A stretch of DNA of 64,000 bases from Purshia tridentata (lineage: Eukaryota > Streptophyta > Magnoliopsida > Rosales > Rosaceae). Within the stretch, counting starts at the first letter, position 1. Each line of letters opens with the position of its first letter. Positions 37,793-48,355 of the stretch are shown here, one piece after another. The notes under the pieces were generated by a model, which did no database searches, was not told the origin of the DNA, and saw only the letters and a program-made list of their open reading frames with translations. Location of the stretch: positions 1 through 64,000 of the forward strand of contig QANT01008786.1 in the NCBI GenBank assembly GCA_003254885.1. Direction: 5' to 3'. Both the position numbers and the translations under genes were made by a program.

Positions 37793-39026
37793 ATGTTGAG
37801 GAAAAGTGGTGGGTCAATGACAGCTCCAAACATGGCCACCATCGCTGCTTCTCTGGAGCGGTCTCTCCAAAACTGTTCGCTAAACCACCACCAAAGCACC
37901 ATCACAGGCGGCGGCTCAAGTGGTTCTGGCGTGGTGGGCTCAAGTGATGGTTTGGGCGTAGGCATGGGAAGGTCATCATCGACCTCATCAACTTCAGATG
38001 ATGCACAGCAAAATCAACTACCCAACAATGACACCATTTTGGAGCTCAACTCCCATGTCTCCCTTCCTTACCATTGGGAACAATGCCTCGATATAAAGGT
38101 TCGTTTCTTTTTTCCTCCTTGATTGTTGAAAAACAAAACAGAACAAAACCCATTTTATAGTTTTCGTTTTTTTCCTTTTAAAGCTTCAATAAATGCAAAA
38201 ACATGGCAGATCTCGCAACTTCTTTAAATTCCTTTCTTCCTGATTTCCCTCATTAATTGCTCATTGTATTTAATGCTTTTTGCACTCTCTTTCCCCACCC
38301 CAAAATTAATCCCAGAAACAGAATAAGCTTTTCTCAATGGTGTTACTTTTACCCCTTCATTTCATACTTTAGACGAAAGGAAATAAGAAAAGCTTCACTG
38401 GGTTTGACCATCTAGTTGGTACATTTCTTAAGCAATCAAAAAGAGAGAATCTTTTTCCCTCTTCTGTGAGTGATCACCCCATCTCATCCATTTTATTTGA
38501 GGAATAAAGGGGAAAACTTTTTGGGTTTGCATTGTGTTGAACAATAGGAATCTGGGTTCGATCATACAGTCGTTTTCAATAGCTAGTCAGTACATTTTGT
38601 TCTAATGGTACTAAAATTTGATATACTTGCATAACAAGAAGAGAGTACGTTTTCAAACTTGAAGGGTTTATTTTGCAGACGGGGGAGATATACTACATAA
38701 ACTGGAGGAACGGGATGAAAGCAAAAGAAGATCCGAGGACAACAGCTGAGTACAGTGGGGAATACTACTACTCAGAAGACGACGACAATAGCTCCTACGA
38801 CAGCGAGGAGTCATCAACCGAGTCGTCCCCATCTTCATCCAGAGAGAGAGAACAGCAGCAGCAGCAGCATCGCTATCAGGTAGACAATTCCAAGGACCAT
38901 GTTTTGGTAGTGGCTGGCTGCAAAGGCTGCCTCATGTATTTCATGGTCCCTAAGCAGCTAGAGGACTGCCCCAAATGTAGCGCTCAACTTCTCCACTTTG
39001 ATCGATCCGAAAATGGCTCCCCATGA
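37793..39026 (+). CDS. WW-domain protein, CURLY FLAG LEAF1-like (CFL1)
   Basis: This encodes 217 residues in two exons, 37793-38098 and 38679-39026. The start of the family appears in ASLERSLQNCSLNHHQ. A Ser/Gly-rich linker leads to a WW-like domain that spans the intron: LPYHWEQCLDIK then TGEIYYINWRNGMKAKEDPR. The first Trp (residue 95) and the Tyr pair are present, but the second signature Trp position is Lys118, as I recall for this plant family. An acidic/Ser-rich stretch follows. The C-terminal module has two CxxC pairs (CKGC and CPKC), suggesting a small zinc ribbon. CFL1 in rice and Arabidopsis affects cuticle formation by binding HDG1. The ATG at 37793 is the first in frame; 37817 is an alternative. 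Confidence 0.9.
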
Positions 39027-39192
39027 GATGAGCTTATGTTTTCGTTTCTTTCTTGATTTTAATTTCTCAAATTCCAGAAACCTTTTATCCTCTAGAATGC
39101 CAGACAAATCACAAAATGGGTTATTATTAGTTTGCTGGTAATTGCTGTTTTTAAGTTTTACTGCTTAGAATTGTTGATTATTGTCGTGGGGC

Positions 39193-39195
<3 letters not shown>

Positions 39196-39224
<29 letters not shown>

Positions 39225-39252
39225 NNNNNNNNNNTTTTTTTTTTTTTTTTTT
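39196..39252. other. Poly-T tract with a 10-N gap (39225-39234)
   Basis: A run of T lies on both sides of ten N characters, so the tract length is unresolved. It is in or near the 3' UTR of the CFL1-like gene. Confidence 0.9.
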
Positions 39253-41699
39253 CTTTCCATTTTTGGCTTTGTTTGGGAGGCCATGGAAGTGGCAGAGAAG
39301 AGTCCTACAATGCCAGCAACAAGGTCAATGGTATGAAGAAGCAGGAAAAGTTTGGTAATGATTGAGACGTGTAGGTTTCCTTCTCTATTTATTAGTTCCA
39401 TGATCTTCATCTTATTTTCTTTATATCTTCCTATTTTCTCTATTCTTTTATAACGAATTATTCGTTATTATTTAACAAAGTATTGATCATGCATTTATAT
39501 ATGTCCAGCTGCCACTCATACCGCTTACAATTCATATTGTATTTTCTGCATTATTCTTGTTCCCAAATGGACACGTATCAATGAATATGAATGTATGTCA
39601 TGTGTGTGCAATATATATGTTCTTTTTTTTTTGGTTCTACACAAAGGGTTTGACATGTTAAGTCAGTAAATGAGCAACATGTCTAATTGTCTACCATGTT
39701 CTACAATCAATACCATCCTCAAATAAAGGTTTCTTTACAGTGTTTACTTTTTTAGGTTGGGATTTTATTACACTATTTCATAGTATTGTTTAATGTTTTA
39801 TCTCATCAAAGTCAAAGACGAAATATAAAAATGAAAAATTGTGAAAGTGCCAATTATTCTAAATTCCTTGTAGCTTGCACAAATGCACGCGTGAGATACG
39901 GGGTGAGTTGGAGTGAAGTTGGTCTGGGTGGGGCTGGGTAGGTTGCTAAAGCGATGTATAGCCATATCACATATATAATATGTAGCTGAAGTTGCTGAAC
40001 CCATAAGCTTTTCGGAATTTCCATTTTTTTTGTTTTTTCTTTAATAAAGTCAAATTTTAGGCTGACCAACAAATATAAAACTTGTATTTTCAAGGTTTCA
40101 TTTCACCACTAGCTTTTCATAGTCTATAAACGTCCCCTCGGCTATTATGCCTATGTGGGCTATATATGCTTAGGCTTGATCGAGATGTGTTTGTTTAATT
40201 TTGGTCAACTGCTTTATGGAGGACAAAACAAAACAATCTAATATATTATATAGTGAGAATTAAATAGTTTTAGAGTAGTGAATTTCATTTCCAAATATAA
40301 ATAGTGATCCCGTTAAAAGGAGGAATCAAATCAATAGAGATTGAGAATCAAAATAATTGAGTTGATGAATTAGTATTGATCAAATTTAATTTCACATTGA
40401 ATGACTCTCATCCCGATATGCTAGGGCCATGAGAAGTCAGCGCTAAACAGTTTTGCTCTGAGAATTGATTTTACTAAAATTCTTGTATCAATAATATTAC
40501 TTAAAATTAAAAGTAGAGAATAGTGATGCTCGTGTAGTTGTCATACAATTTCCTTCATTTTTTATTTATGTGGTTTCAACGTTCAATTATATTAATTATA
40601 AGATTTGGGAATTGGGATCATCAATTAAATTGGTTATAATTAAATGAATCAAAGGATATGATGGAAAAATATAAATTAAAATGTATTTGCCGGCCATTTG
40701 TTGGAGGGAGAAGCTGAGCCCTGGTTTGTCGATCACAACTTTAAACCCTTGTACAGTTGTATATATGGTACAATCAAAATCCAATGATGGAGTACGTGGA
40801 TGATGGATTTATTTCATGGTTACTAAAAGGAAGAAAAAATTGTGTGTTTTGGAGCTTTGGCATGTCATATAAAAAAGAACACAATGGAATTGGTACCCTA
40901 TGAGTATGTGGTAAAAAAAATCTCCGTCAGAGAGAATATATTGCTTTTTTCACCCTAAAGATGACACCTATGAGGGTCCCAACTCCCCAATCTTCATACA
41001 TATGATAGATATATCATTGGTTGCTTCACATTTCCCAATATAGTGTCTTATTAATTGTATTTATCAATTAATGTAAATCCACCAGCTGTATGCCTCATAT
41101 GCATCGATCCTTGACATTATTACACAGAGAATCCTTATATTAATTAAGTAGAAAGGTTGAATGCAATTAATGTGACGTGGTATAGCCCTTGAGCTCCAAA
41201 TATATTAACCATGATGAATCATTCATTTTTTGGTATAAACATTAAGTAGTCTTGATGCAGATTACTTCATTAATTCTTTTGAGCAAAATTTAGAGCAATT
41301 GTTATGGTTTGGGGAATGACAAGTGGTACAGTCAACTAGTTATTATTTTGCGCCCAGAAGTTGTTTGTCCAGAAATGATTTTACCACTTCCAACGACTAG
41401 TAAATTATCATTAAAAATCTTGCCTTTTCCTTCATGTGTTGAAGTAGATAGATCAGCTGCATTCTGCAGGTTGAAAGTTTTGCTTCACAAGTACAACTGA
41501 ATAATTGAACAAAGAAGACAGAAAGAGAGAGAGAGTGCAAGCAAATGGGTGTGACATTCTTCACAGCTAGAGCTATTTTATCTTAGTTGGTTTTGGGCTT
41601 CGGCCCCCACGTACTGTACCAAAAAATAAAAGGGTGTGAGATATATGGTGCAGTTTCTTGGTGTTTGAATGTGAGGCCCTCCGTCCTAAAAGATTCGAA

Positions 41700-41733
<34 letters not shown>

Positions 41734-43182
41734 GAGATCGACGGAAAGTGATGCATGGTTAATTTGGTAGAAATAAAAGAGAAAGTAGGTACTAATTACA
41801 GATGGTCCAAGAATGAGTAGTAGTAGTGGTAGTAGTAATGGGGCGTAATTTAAGGCATGGCTGGACTGGTGTTGAGAAAACAAATTAAGGAACCTTTTTC
41901 TTAGCTAGCTTGTTGGTTGGGGCAGAAGCCAAACTCAGAACTCAGAACTCAGAACTCAGAAGGGAATCTAAGCATCAAAATAAGAGTGCAGTGTACTGTG
42001 CACTCTGCACACTGTGGTACGTACTGTGTAGGGAAAGAGATAACTATGCGCAACAAGGTTATAATATATGCATAGTGAATTGCTGACTGGTGAGAGAGAG
42101 AAAGAGAGAGTACGTAGTGGATTGAAAGGGAAATGAAATAAAGTCTCTCTCTCTCTCTCTCTTGTTGGGTGTATGTTGGTCAGTTGGTCAAAGACAAAGG
42201 GACTGATACTTGGAAGTACTGGAGGGGGAGATAAGATAAGGACCTCAACTTCAAAGCCTAGCTAGCAATCTAGCTATTTTTCTTACCAATAAATAAATAA
42301 ATATATGCATATCGATCCAGACGTTTTTCTGGATGGAATCTCTATTATTTTTGTCCCTTCCTCTAGCCCTCAGTACTTGTGTCTTTCTTCCATTTTGCAT
42401 CTTTTAACGCTTCAAACTCAAAATTTATATATAAATAAGTATTTTCTTTTAGTAAAAACAAAGTTACAAATGGTTCACCTTTTTCATGCATCAACTTCAT
42501 GATTGAATTGAACGACAACTGGTAAGCCCGTCCCATTCGGCCCCTCAACTTGATCCAGTACATTATAAGAATTTTTGTGAACCTGACCTGACGTACCTTT
42601 TTTCAGGCTTTAAAGCGGTCCAGGTCTAATGGGCTAGCCTAAGGCCGATCCTATTTTACATCTTGTTATGGGCCTGGCTGTTTGTAGAAAGGGTAAGCTT
42701 GGACTTGGTCTGGGGCTGTGTAGCTGATGTGGTGGAGATGATTGAATGGAGGATAGAGTGGTCTGCTGAGTGCTGAGCCTGAGGTAGTTAGGCACCTGTT
42801 TCTGATGATCAGTAATATTATAATAGAATATAAATGGGAGGTTGGAGTGTTAGGTGAGAGTAGATAATAAGAAAGAAAAGTGACCTATATAGCTTCTAGA
42901 ATCACACGTGAAACTTGAATTCGGAATCAAATCTTGAGTTAATAGGAGTCCGAGGTGATTAAAACCAATGTAATCCATAAAATGAACAAGGACTCGTATA
43001 TTACATATTACGTACCTCAGCTCAACTCACGTGTAATATTTGTTTAAGATTTGTGAGCTTTTTGACAGGTAGTTGGCCTTGGGCCGAAAAACCTAGCAAC
43101 ATATTAGAAAAGCAAGTGCCTTGTAGGAAGCCTCTTACAAACTTCCACTACACTTGGAAACTTTAGTTGAGGACTTGAAGTA
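39253..43182. other. Intergenic with simple repeats
   Basis: No gene is supported over 3.9 kb. A GA tract lies at about 41704-41730. A tandem AACTCAG heptamer (about four units) lies at 41932-41960, and a CT tract at about 42142-42162. A patch at 42530-42690 with GGCCC-rich phrases looks like transposon debris. Confidence 0.5.
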
Positions 43183-43711
43183 ATGAGGTACCACCCAGTT
43201 CCTGGTGAGCCTCCACCCCCACCTCCGCCAGGTAACTCAAGTCCTCAACCCTACTCTGTTTCTGGTATGTATATAAATCATCTCATTTCTTGTGGCAAAT
43301 GCTAATTCAGGGCCACCGCCTCCACCTCCGCCGGAGTACTACCCACCACCACCACCGCCACCACCGGCGTACCCTCCGCCTCCTCCGCCTCCTCAACCAG
43401 CGCCACCACCTGGGTATCAGGATTACTTTTATCCTCCGCCACCGCCACCCCAACCCCCTCAACCCCAAGATGAAGACGTGGGCTGCCTCTCATTACTCAG
43501 AGGCTGGTATGACGTCACACCCATATATGCATCTCTATTTCTCTTCCCTAGCTCCATAGTGTTTGATCCTCATTATTGAATTAATCAACTGGATGAACCA
43601 ATTGAAACTTTTTCCAATTGAACCAGTATTAATTAAATCTAATATTCTGTTTACACTTGCAGTTTGGCTGCAATTTGTTGCTGCTGGGTGTTGGACGCAT
43701 GCTGCTTTTAG
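43183..43711 (+). CDS. Proline-rich CYSTM (cysteine-rich transmembrane module) protein, copy 1
   Basis: This encodes 97 residues in three exons: 43183-43231, 43311-43506 and 43663-43711. It starts MRYHPVPGEPPPPPPP and continues through Pro/Tyr-rich repeats (GYQDYFYPPPPPP). It ends with the Cys-rich membrane module CLAAICCCWVLDACCF, typical of CYSTM proteins at the plasma membrane in stress tolerance. The donor at 43232 gives a 79-bp first intron. A second donor at 43275 is in the same phase but would leave an intron of only ~36 bp, too short. It resembles the gene at 46417-46915, with a GEM-like gene between them. Confidence 0.88.
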
Positions 43712-44776
43712 GCCATTATATTAGATGCACGGTCTTGTTTTATGTATAACAAATAACAGTACATGCTGGTGTTCGTTATTTTTCTTTTTAGATATTCGAT
43801 CAGGGATGTATCATGTCCTGTACAATCAACATTGAACCTTTGGATATGCACATTATGACTACCAGTGCATGCTTTACATAAACCACATTTAAGGAGGGGA
43901 ACCTTCTGAATATTATGAATATATATGTGGTTTTTAATTAGCATGCAATCCCGCAATTTTTTCTTTCCTTTTTTGTAATTCCTCCAGCCGGCCATTATTT
44001 GAAATTATGAATAAATCCATCTAAATTTTTACCTCATTAATGTTTCGTCCCCTTTAAACATGTTACAAAAGTGCACTGATCAAGTTTAATACTGTATTAT
44101 AAATTGGGTTGTGGTTTTATTGAAAACTGAGCCCAAAGAATTTGTGGGATTACCAAACAGAGTAAATTGGTAAAGTTAGACCCCTAATTGGGCTTAGCCT
44201 CAGTGATCCAGGCTGCACTTTGGATCTTGGAGGACGCACCAGGATTATAAGTATAGAAACTATTAATTATCCTAAGGCAATAGTGGCATCGATTAATTCT
44301 GCAAATACTAAACCTCATATATTGGCCTTGTTATATGATAAAATTATAAATGCACAGATGCCTCGTATATGCTTTTTGTGAGGAAAATTATATATGTACT
44401 GAGAGAACTGCACAATCTCTACCATTTTTTCAGATTGGAGTGTGTTCAAATTTCAATTAGAATTCTGCCACTTTAGTTCATTTGAATGTTTCTACTCATA
44501 AGTTTAGTGGAATATGCATGCAACTCAAATTGAACTTGTGATATCAATATGCATAAAATACATCAATTTACAATATCGAAACATCAATTTATGGAAACAA
44601 ACATATAAAATACATAAAGCTGAGGATATACGAGTTACGGATTCAAATGAACCATGAGTTGTATTTCTATATACTAAAACTAACATCATAAATCAAAGCC
44701 AAACTAACAAAGTGCGAAAATAAAATTTTAAAGGAAGATCGAGGATCCAAAAGGAAATTAAAATCATCTTCTAGTT
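43712..44776. other. Intergenic between CYSTM copy 1 and the GEM-like gene
   Basis: The 3' regions of two converging genes. Nothing else is supported. Confidence 0.5.
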
Positions 44777-45831
44777 CTAGGCAACAACCGGTGGTGGCAC
44801 TGCATTTCCACCTGCTCTGAAAGCTGACACGTTGTCTAAGAGGTGATGCGATGCTTTTTCAAAATTAATAAATCCCATGAACCAGAATTCATGGCCGTCT
44901 GTGGTGAAAATCTGAAGGTACTTCTCTGGTGGGTTCTCTTTCATGACCACAGGGTTCACTGCGCCTACATTTGCTATAGGTATCATCACCTATGAATCAT
45001 GATCAATACATTTTCAGTCAATTAATTCAACACCCATATATATATATATATATATAATCTGGTGAATCAATTAGTATTTACCTTGTAGTAGCTCCAAGCT
45101 GCTTGCCCAGATGGTGCAGTGAAGGTCAAAGGACGATCACTGCAGAAAGCTAATCTTGCGGTTGATAAATAGAGGGTTCCAGCAACAGGGCCGGTGGATG
45201 TGGAGAGGTAACAGGCAAAGGTCTTCTTGAGCTTCTCATTTGGTTCGGTTTCAAAAATCTGCTTGAACAGAGACTCAAATCCACCTCCGGTTATGGCTTT
45301 GGCTGTCAAATTCAACTTTCCCCAGGCAGCTTCCGAGACAGAAGGCCCAGTTTTAACTGCAATTAAAAATGAATTTTCATGACTAAGTTAGGTAAGTAGG
45401 TAATTGAATTGAGGGTTGATGAGGTAAAAGTAGTTACGGTTGTGCCAGATGTTGCGGGCTATGGTCTCGGCCTTGGAGCTCCAGGAATTGAAGAGTTGAA
45501 TGGCAGGCTCAAAAGGGTTGTTGCTTGGCTTGTCTATTGGGGCGTAGTGCACATATGGTGGTTGTTGTTGCTGGTGATCCATCTGCTGGTAATCAGAGGC
45601 TTTCCACAAGGCAGCCTTCTGGTTGTCTGGGTGGACAGTTGGGGCTGCTGGTGCTCCCATGATGTGGGTGCCCCATTTCTTAGTGTCCTCCTCTGAACCT
45701 GCTTGCTCAGGCTGTGACTCATTAATATCACTCACAATTGTGGATGGCTCATTAGTATAAGGCTCTGGGTCTTTGCCTTTGGGAGATAATTGATGATGGG
45801 GTGGTTGTGATTTCTCAGGTGTGCCTGCCAT
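44777..45831 (-). CDS. GEM-like GRAM-domain protein (GER5-like)
   Basis: This encodes 293 residues in exons 45831-45438, 45356-45082 and 44989-44777 (transcript order). Residues 1-110 are Pro/Gln-rich and disordered, ending KWGTHIMGAPAAPTVHPDN. Then come the family block NPFEPAIQLFNSWSSKAETI and KTGPSVSEAAWGKLNLTAKA. The GRAM domain follows: FKQIFETEPNEKLKKTFACY, then GTLYLSTARLAFCSDRPL, and a final part YLQIFTTDGHEFWFMGFINF. GRAM domains bind membrane lipids. Arabidopsis GER5 (At5g13200) is induced by ABA and acts in seed development. The chosen ATG sits in a good context (CCATGG); upstream codons in frame lack an ATG. Confidence 0.93.
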
Positions 45832-46416
45832 GGTGTCCACCTTCAATTGCTTTAGATGACTTGATGGGTAATGACTGATGGGTTTCTTGTTTTTCTATAC
45901 CAAAAGATGGATGGTTATCTGAGAGATCAACTAAATGAGTTTTTATAAAAGAATTAAGATTCAGGATTTGACACGCGGCTTTGTTTCTTTGCAGCGAAGT
46001 AAATGGTGAGGAGATTTGTCTAGGAAGAATCCTTCCGAGATGAATTTAAGTGATTGCAAAGCTCCCTTGGCTTGTTGCTGGCAGGGAAAGAGTGAAGAAG
46101 CTTCGAGTTTCCAGAAAGTGGCATCAGGTTTAGGATATAGATTAGTCCATCTTTTTCACCGACTCACCGTCAATTTCACATGTCATAAGATAAAAGCATT
46201 TCAGTACACGTCATTTATGGATAGGGGCAGACATTTGGCCAAGTTGCATGGATGTTGACTGTCAGAAGGCTATGGTTCCACCAGGTGTCCGATCACCCCA
46301 CCCAGCACCACTGGATTCATTTTCAATTCTCATGTGAATTGGTTGGGACCCTTAAGGTTTGGTTATTATCCATAACTCCCTCTCATCTCTAACATTTGGA
46401 TCCATCACGCAGAGCC
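45832..46416. promoter_or_regulatory. 585-bp shared promoter between GEM-like (-) and CYSTM (+) genes
   Basis: The two genes start head to head. ACGT cores such as ACACGTCA (46206-46213) and an ACACGCGGC phrase (about 45971-45979) resemble ABA/stress elements. Shared control is an inference from the layout. Confidence 0.4.
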
Positions 46417-46915
46417 ATGAGTTACCACCATGTCCATGTTCTTCATGAGCCTAACACTCCACCACCACCGGGCAAGTCACCTAAAATTGTGAATTTGATT
46501 GAATTTGCATGTTTATTTGGTGTGAGAAATGACAGTGAATGAATGAATTCAGGGTATCCAGAAGAGGCAGAGTATCCTCCGCCGCCGCCGCGGCCAGGGT
46601 TCCCACATTATCGTCCTCCTCAAGGACCTCAACCACCGCAACATGGGTATCAGGATTACTTCTATCAAGGCTACCCACCGCCACATTCGGCCCCATCTCC
46701 TCCGGGATCATACCAGCACTACCACCGGTATGACTCTGCCTGCCCTCCATTCCTTAAAGCCTGGTAATTTCCTATGTGCTTCTGCTTTCTATATATCCCC
46801 ATTATTAATCCTTTTAATGGATTTCAACTTCCAAGTTTGTATTCTTCATCAACTTAATTGCAGTTTGGCTACACTTTGTTGCTGCTGCATGTTGGAGGAG
46901 TGCTGCTGCTTCTAG
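46417..46915 (+). CDS. CYSTM (cysteine-rich transmembrane module) protein, copy 2, with a GC-AG intron
   Basis: This encodes 105 residues in exons 46417-46471, 46553-46763 and 46864-46915. The protein begins MSYHHVHVLHEPNTPPPP and continues GYPEEAEYPPPPPRPGF. A middle GYQDYFYQGYPPPHSA is shared with copy 1. The tail is CLATLCCCCMLEECCCF. The only donor giving the correct phase for intron 1 is G|GCAAGT (46472), a GC-AG intron, which plants use at about one percent. Intron 2 is GT-AG, as in copy 1. The matching exon layout shows the two CYSTM genes are related by a local duplication. Confidence 0.85.
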
Positions 46916-48355
46916 TTCGATCTACCTAGTCAGTTCAGTTGGATGTATGGCAGCTTAATCTGCTGATTCTGCTCCTACCTTCAACCCTCCTACATGCTTC
47001 TGTATCATTGGATGATGCTTTATTTTCGGAATTAAGTCACATTTCTTGACAACCTCCACCACTAGATTCTATATATCAATAAGAATTTACGTTTTAGATT
47101 TATATATTTCAACTCAGTATTTTCATTTTGGCGAGTTGGAGTGACCTTGAGGGTCACCCAAGTATTGTTCTTTTCCCATTTATGCTGGTTTGATGTTTGG
47201 CTTTGAACTTGGGTTTGCACTTGGCAGTTACAAAAATTTAAGTGAAAAACTTTCCTGCAAACAGAGATATTTGCAGAGATAGGTGATCTGGCATTATCAA
47301 CATAAAAGATGTCATAGATTCTACATAAATACAGGTTTTAATTTAAAAATTTTAAGATAATAAGATTTAAGATTTTAAGAAAATAGATGCGCTACTACTA
47401 CAATCACCACCGCATGTTTGCAATAGATCTGCAATTTCTCTCATATGTTTACTTAATCTATATGAATTTTCCAAAATAGGTAAATAAGAATTCCATACAA
47501 TAAGATATCTTTCCTTTTCTGCTTGCTAGGATAATTTTCCTAATCCTGGCGTGGAAAACTCATTGATGCCATTAAATTTCAAGATTCAAATAAAGAAGCA
47601 AACACAAAAGAATAGTAAATGGCGTGGATATCTTTCTTTTTCTTTCTTTTTCCACAATTAATAAAATAGAAATTTAGGATTAAATACTAAGTTTCAATAC
47701 ATATAATATAAATTAATGTAATAGTATGGATGTAATCTATATATATATATTATTGTAGTAGCATGTGATGTAATATTTGTAAATTATAGTGCCTTTTACT
47801 ATATTATTATATTTGACTTTTCAACTAGTACCTAATCTAAAATACTATTAAATTTTAATACCTAAACTAAAAAATTATTTAAATTTGATATTTAAAGTTA
47901 ATTAACCTTTAATAAAATGGCTTTCCATTCCTTAAATTCGATAAATCTGAAAAGAAAAATATATACAAGTACTAAAAAAAGTCACCAAGACAGCTTTTCA
48001 GATTTTCCGCAACATATTTAAAAAGATTGAAAAATTAAGCCGCTTGAGTCGGTTTTTATAAAAAAACTGAGGAAATTTTCTTTAATAAATTAAAAAAAAA
48101 ATCGCAGGAAATGAAAACAGCAGTGTTCAGACAAAAAAACAAAACAGTAAGTCCGTAGTGTAGTGCAGTGTAAAATATAACAAAAAGAAACTTGGCGTCA
48201 AAGTAACGAACTGCTTTAAAAAACGCCCTGATTCTCGCAAACTTTGTTATAAATCTTCACATCAAAATTCATTGCAATTCGTAAACCCTCTCCTCTCCAT
48301 TCCCAAATCAAACCAAACCCCTAAGTCCCATTTTTCACAGAACTCACAACATTCA
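46916..48355. other. Intergenic; possible MITE end near 47143-47168
   Basis: No gene is supported. GGAGTGACCTTGAGGGTCAC at about 47143 resembles the terminal repeat of the foldback MITE at 22286-22694, so a decayed copy may lie here. 47640-48060 is very AT-rich. Confidence 0.4.

Noticed and set aside
43290-43559. His/Arg-rich frame overlapping the CYSTM gene
   Set aside because: Out-of-frame reading of the proline codons.
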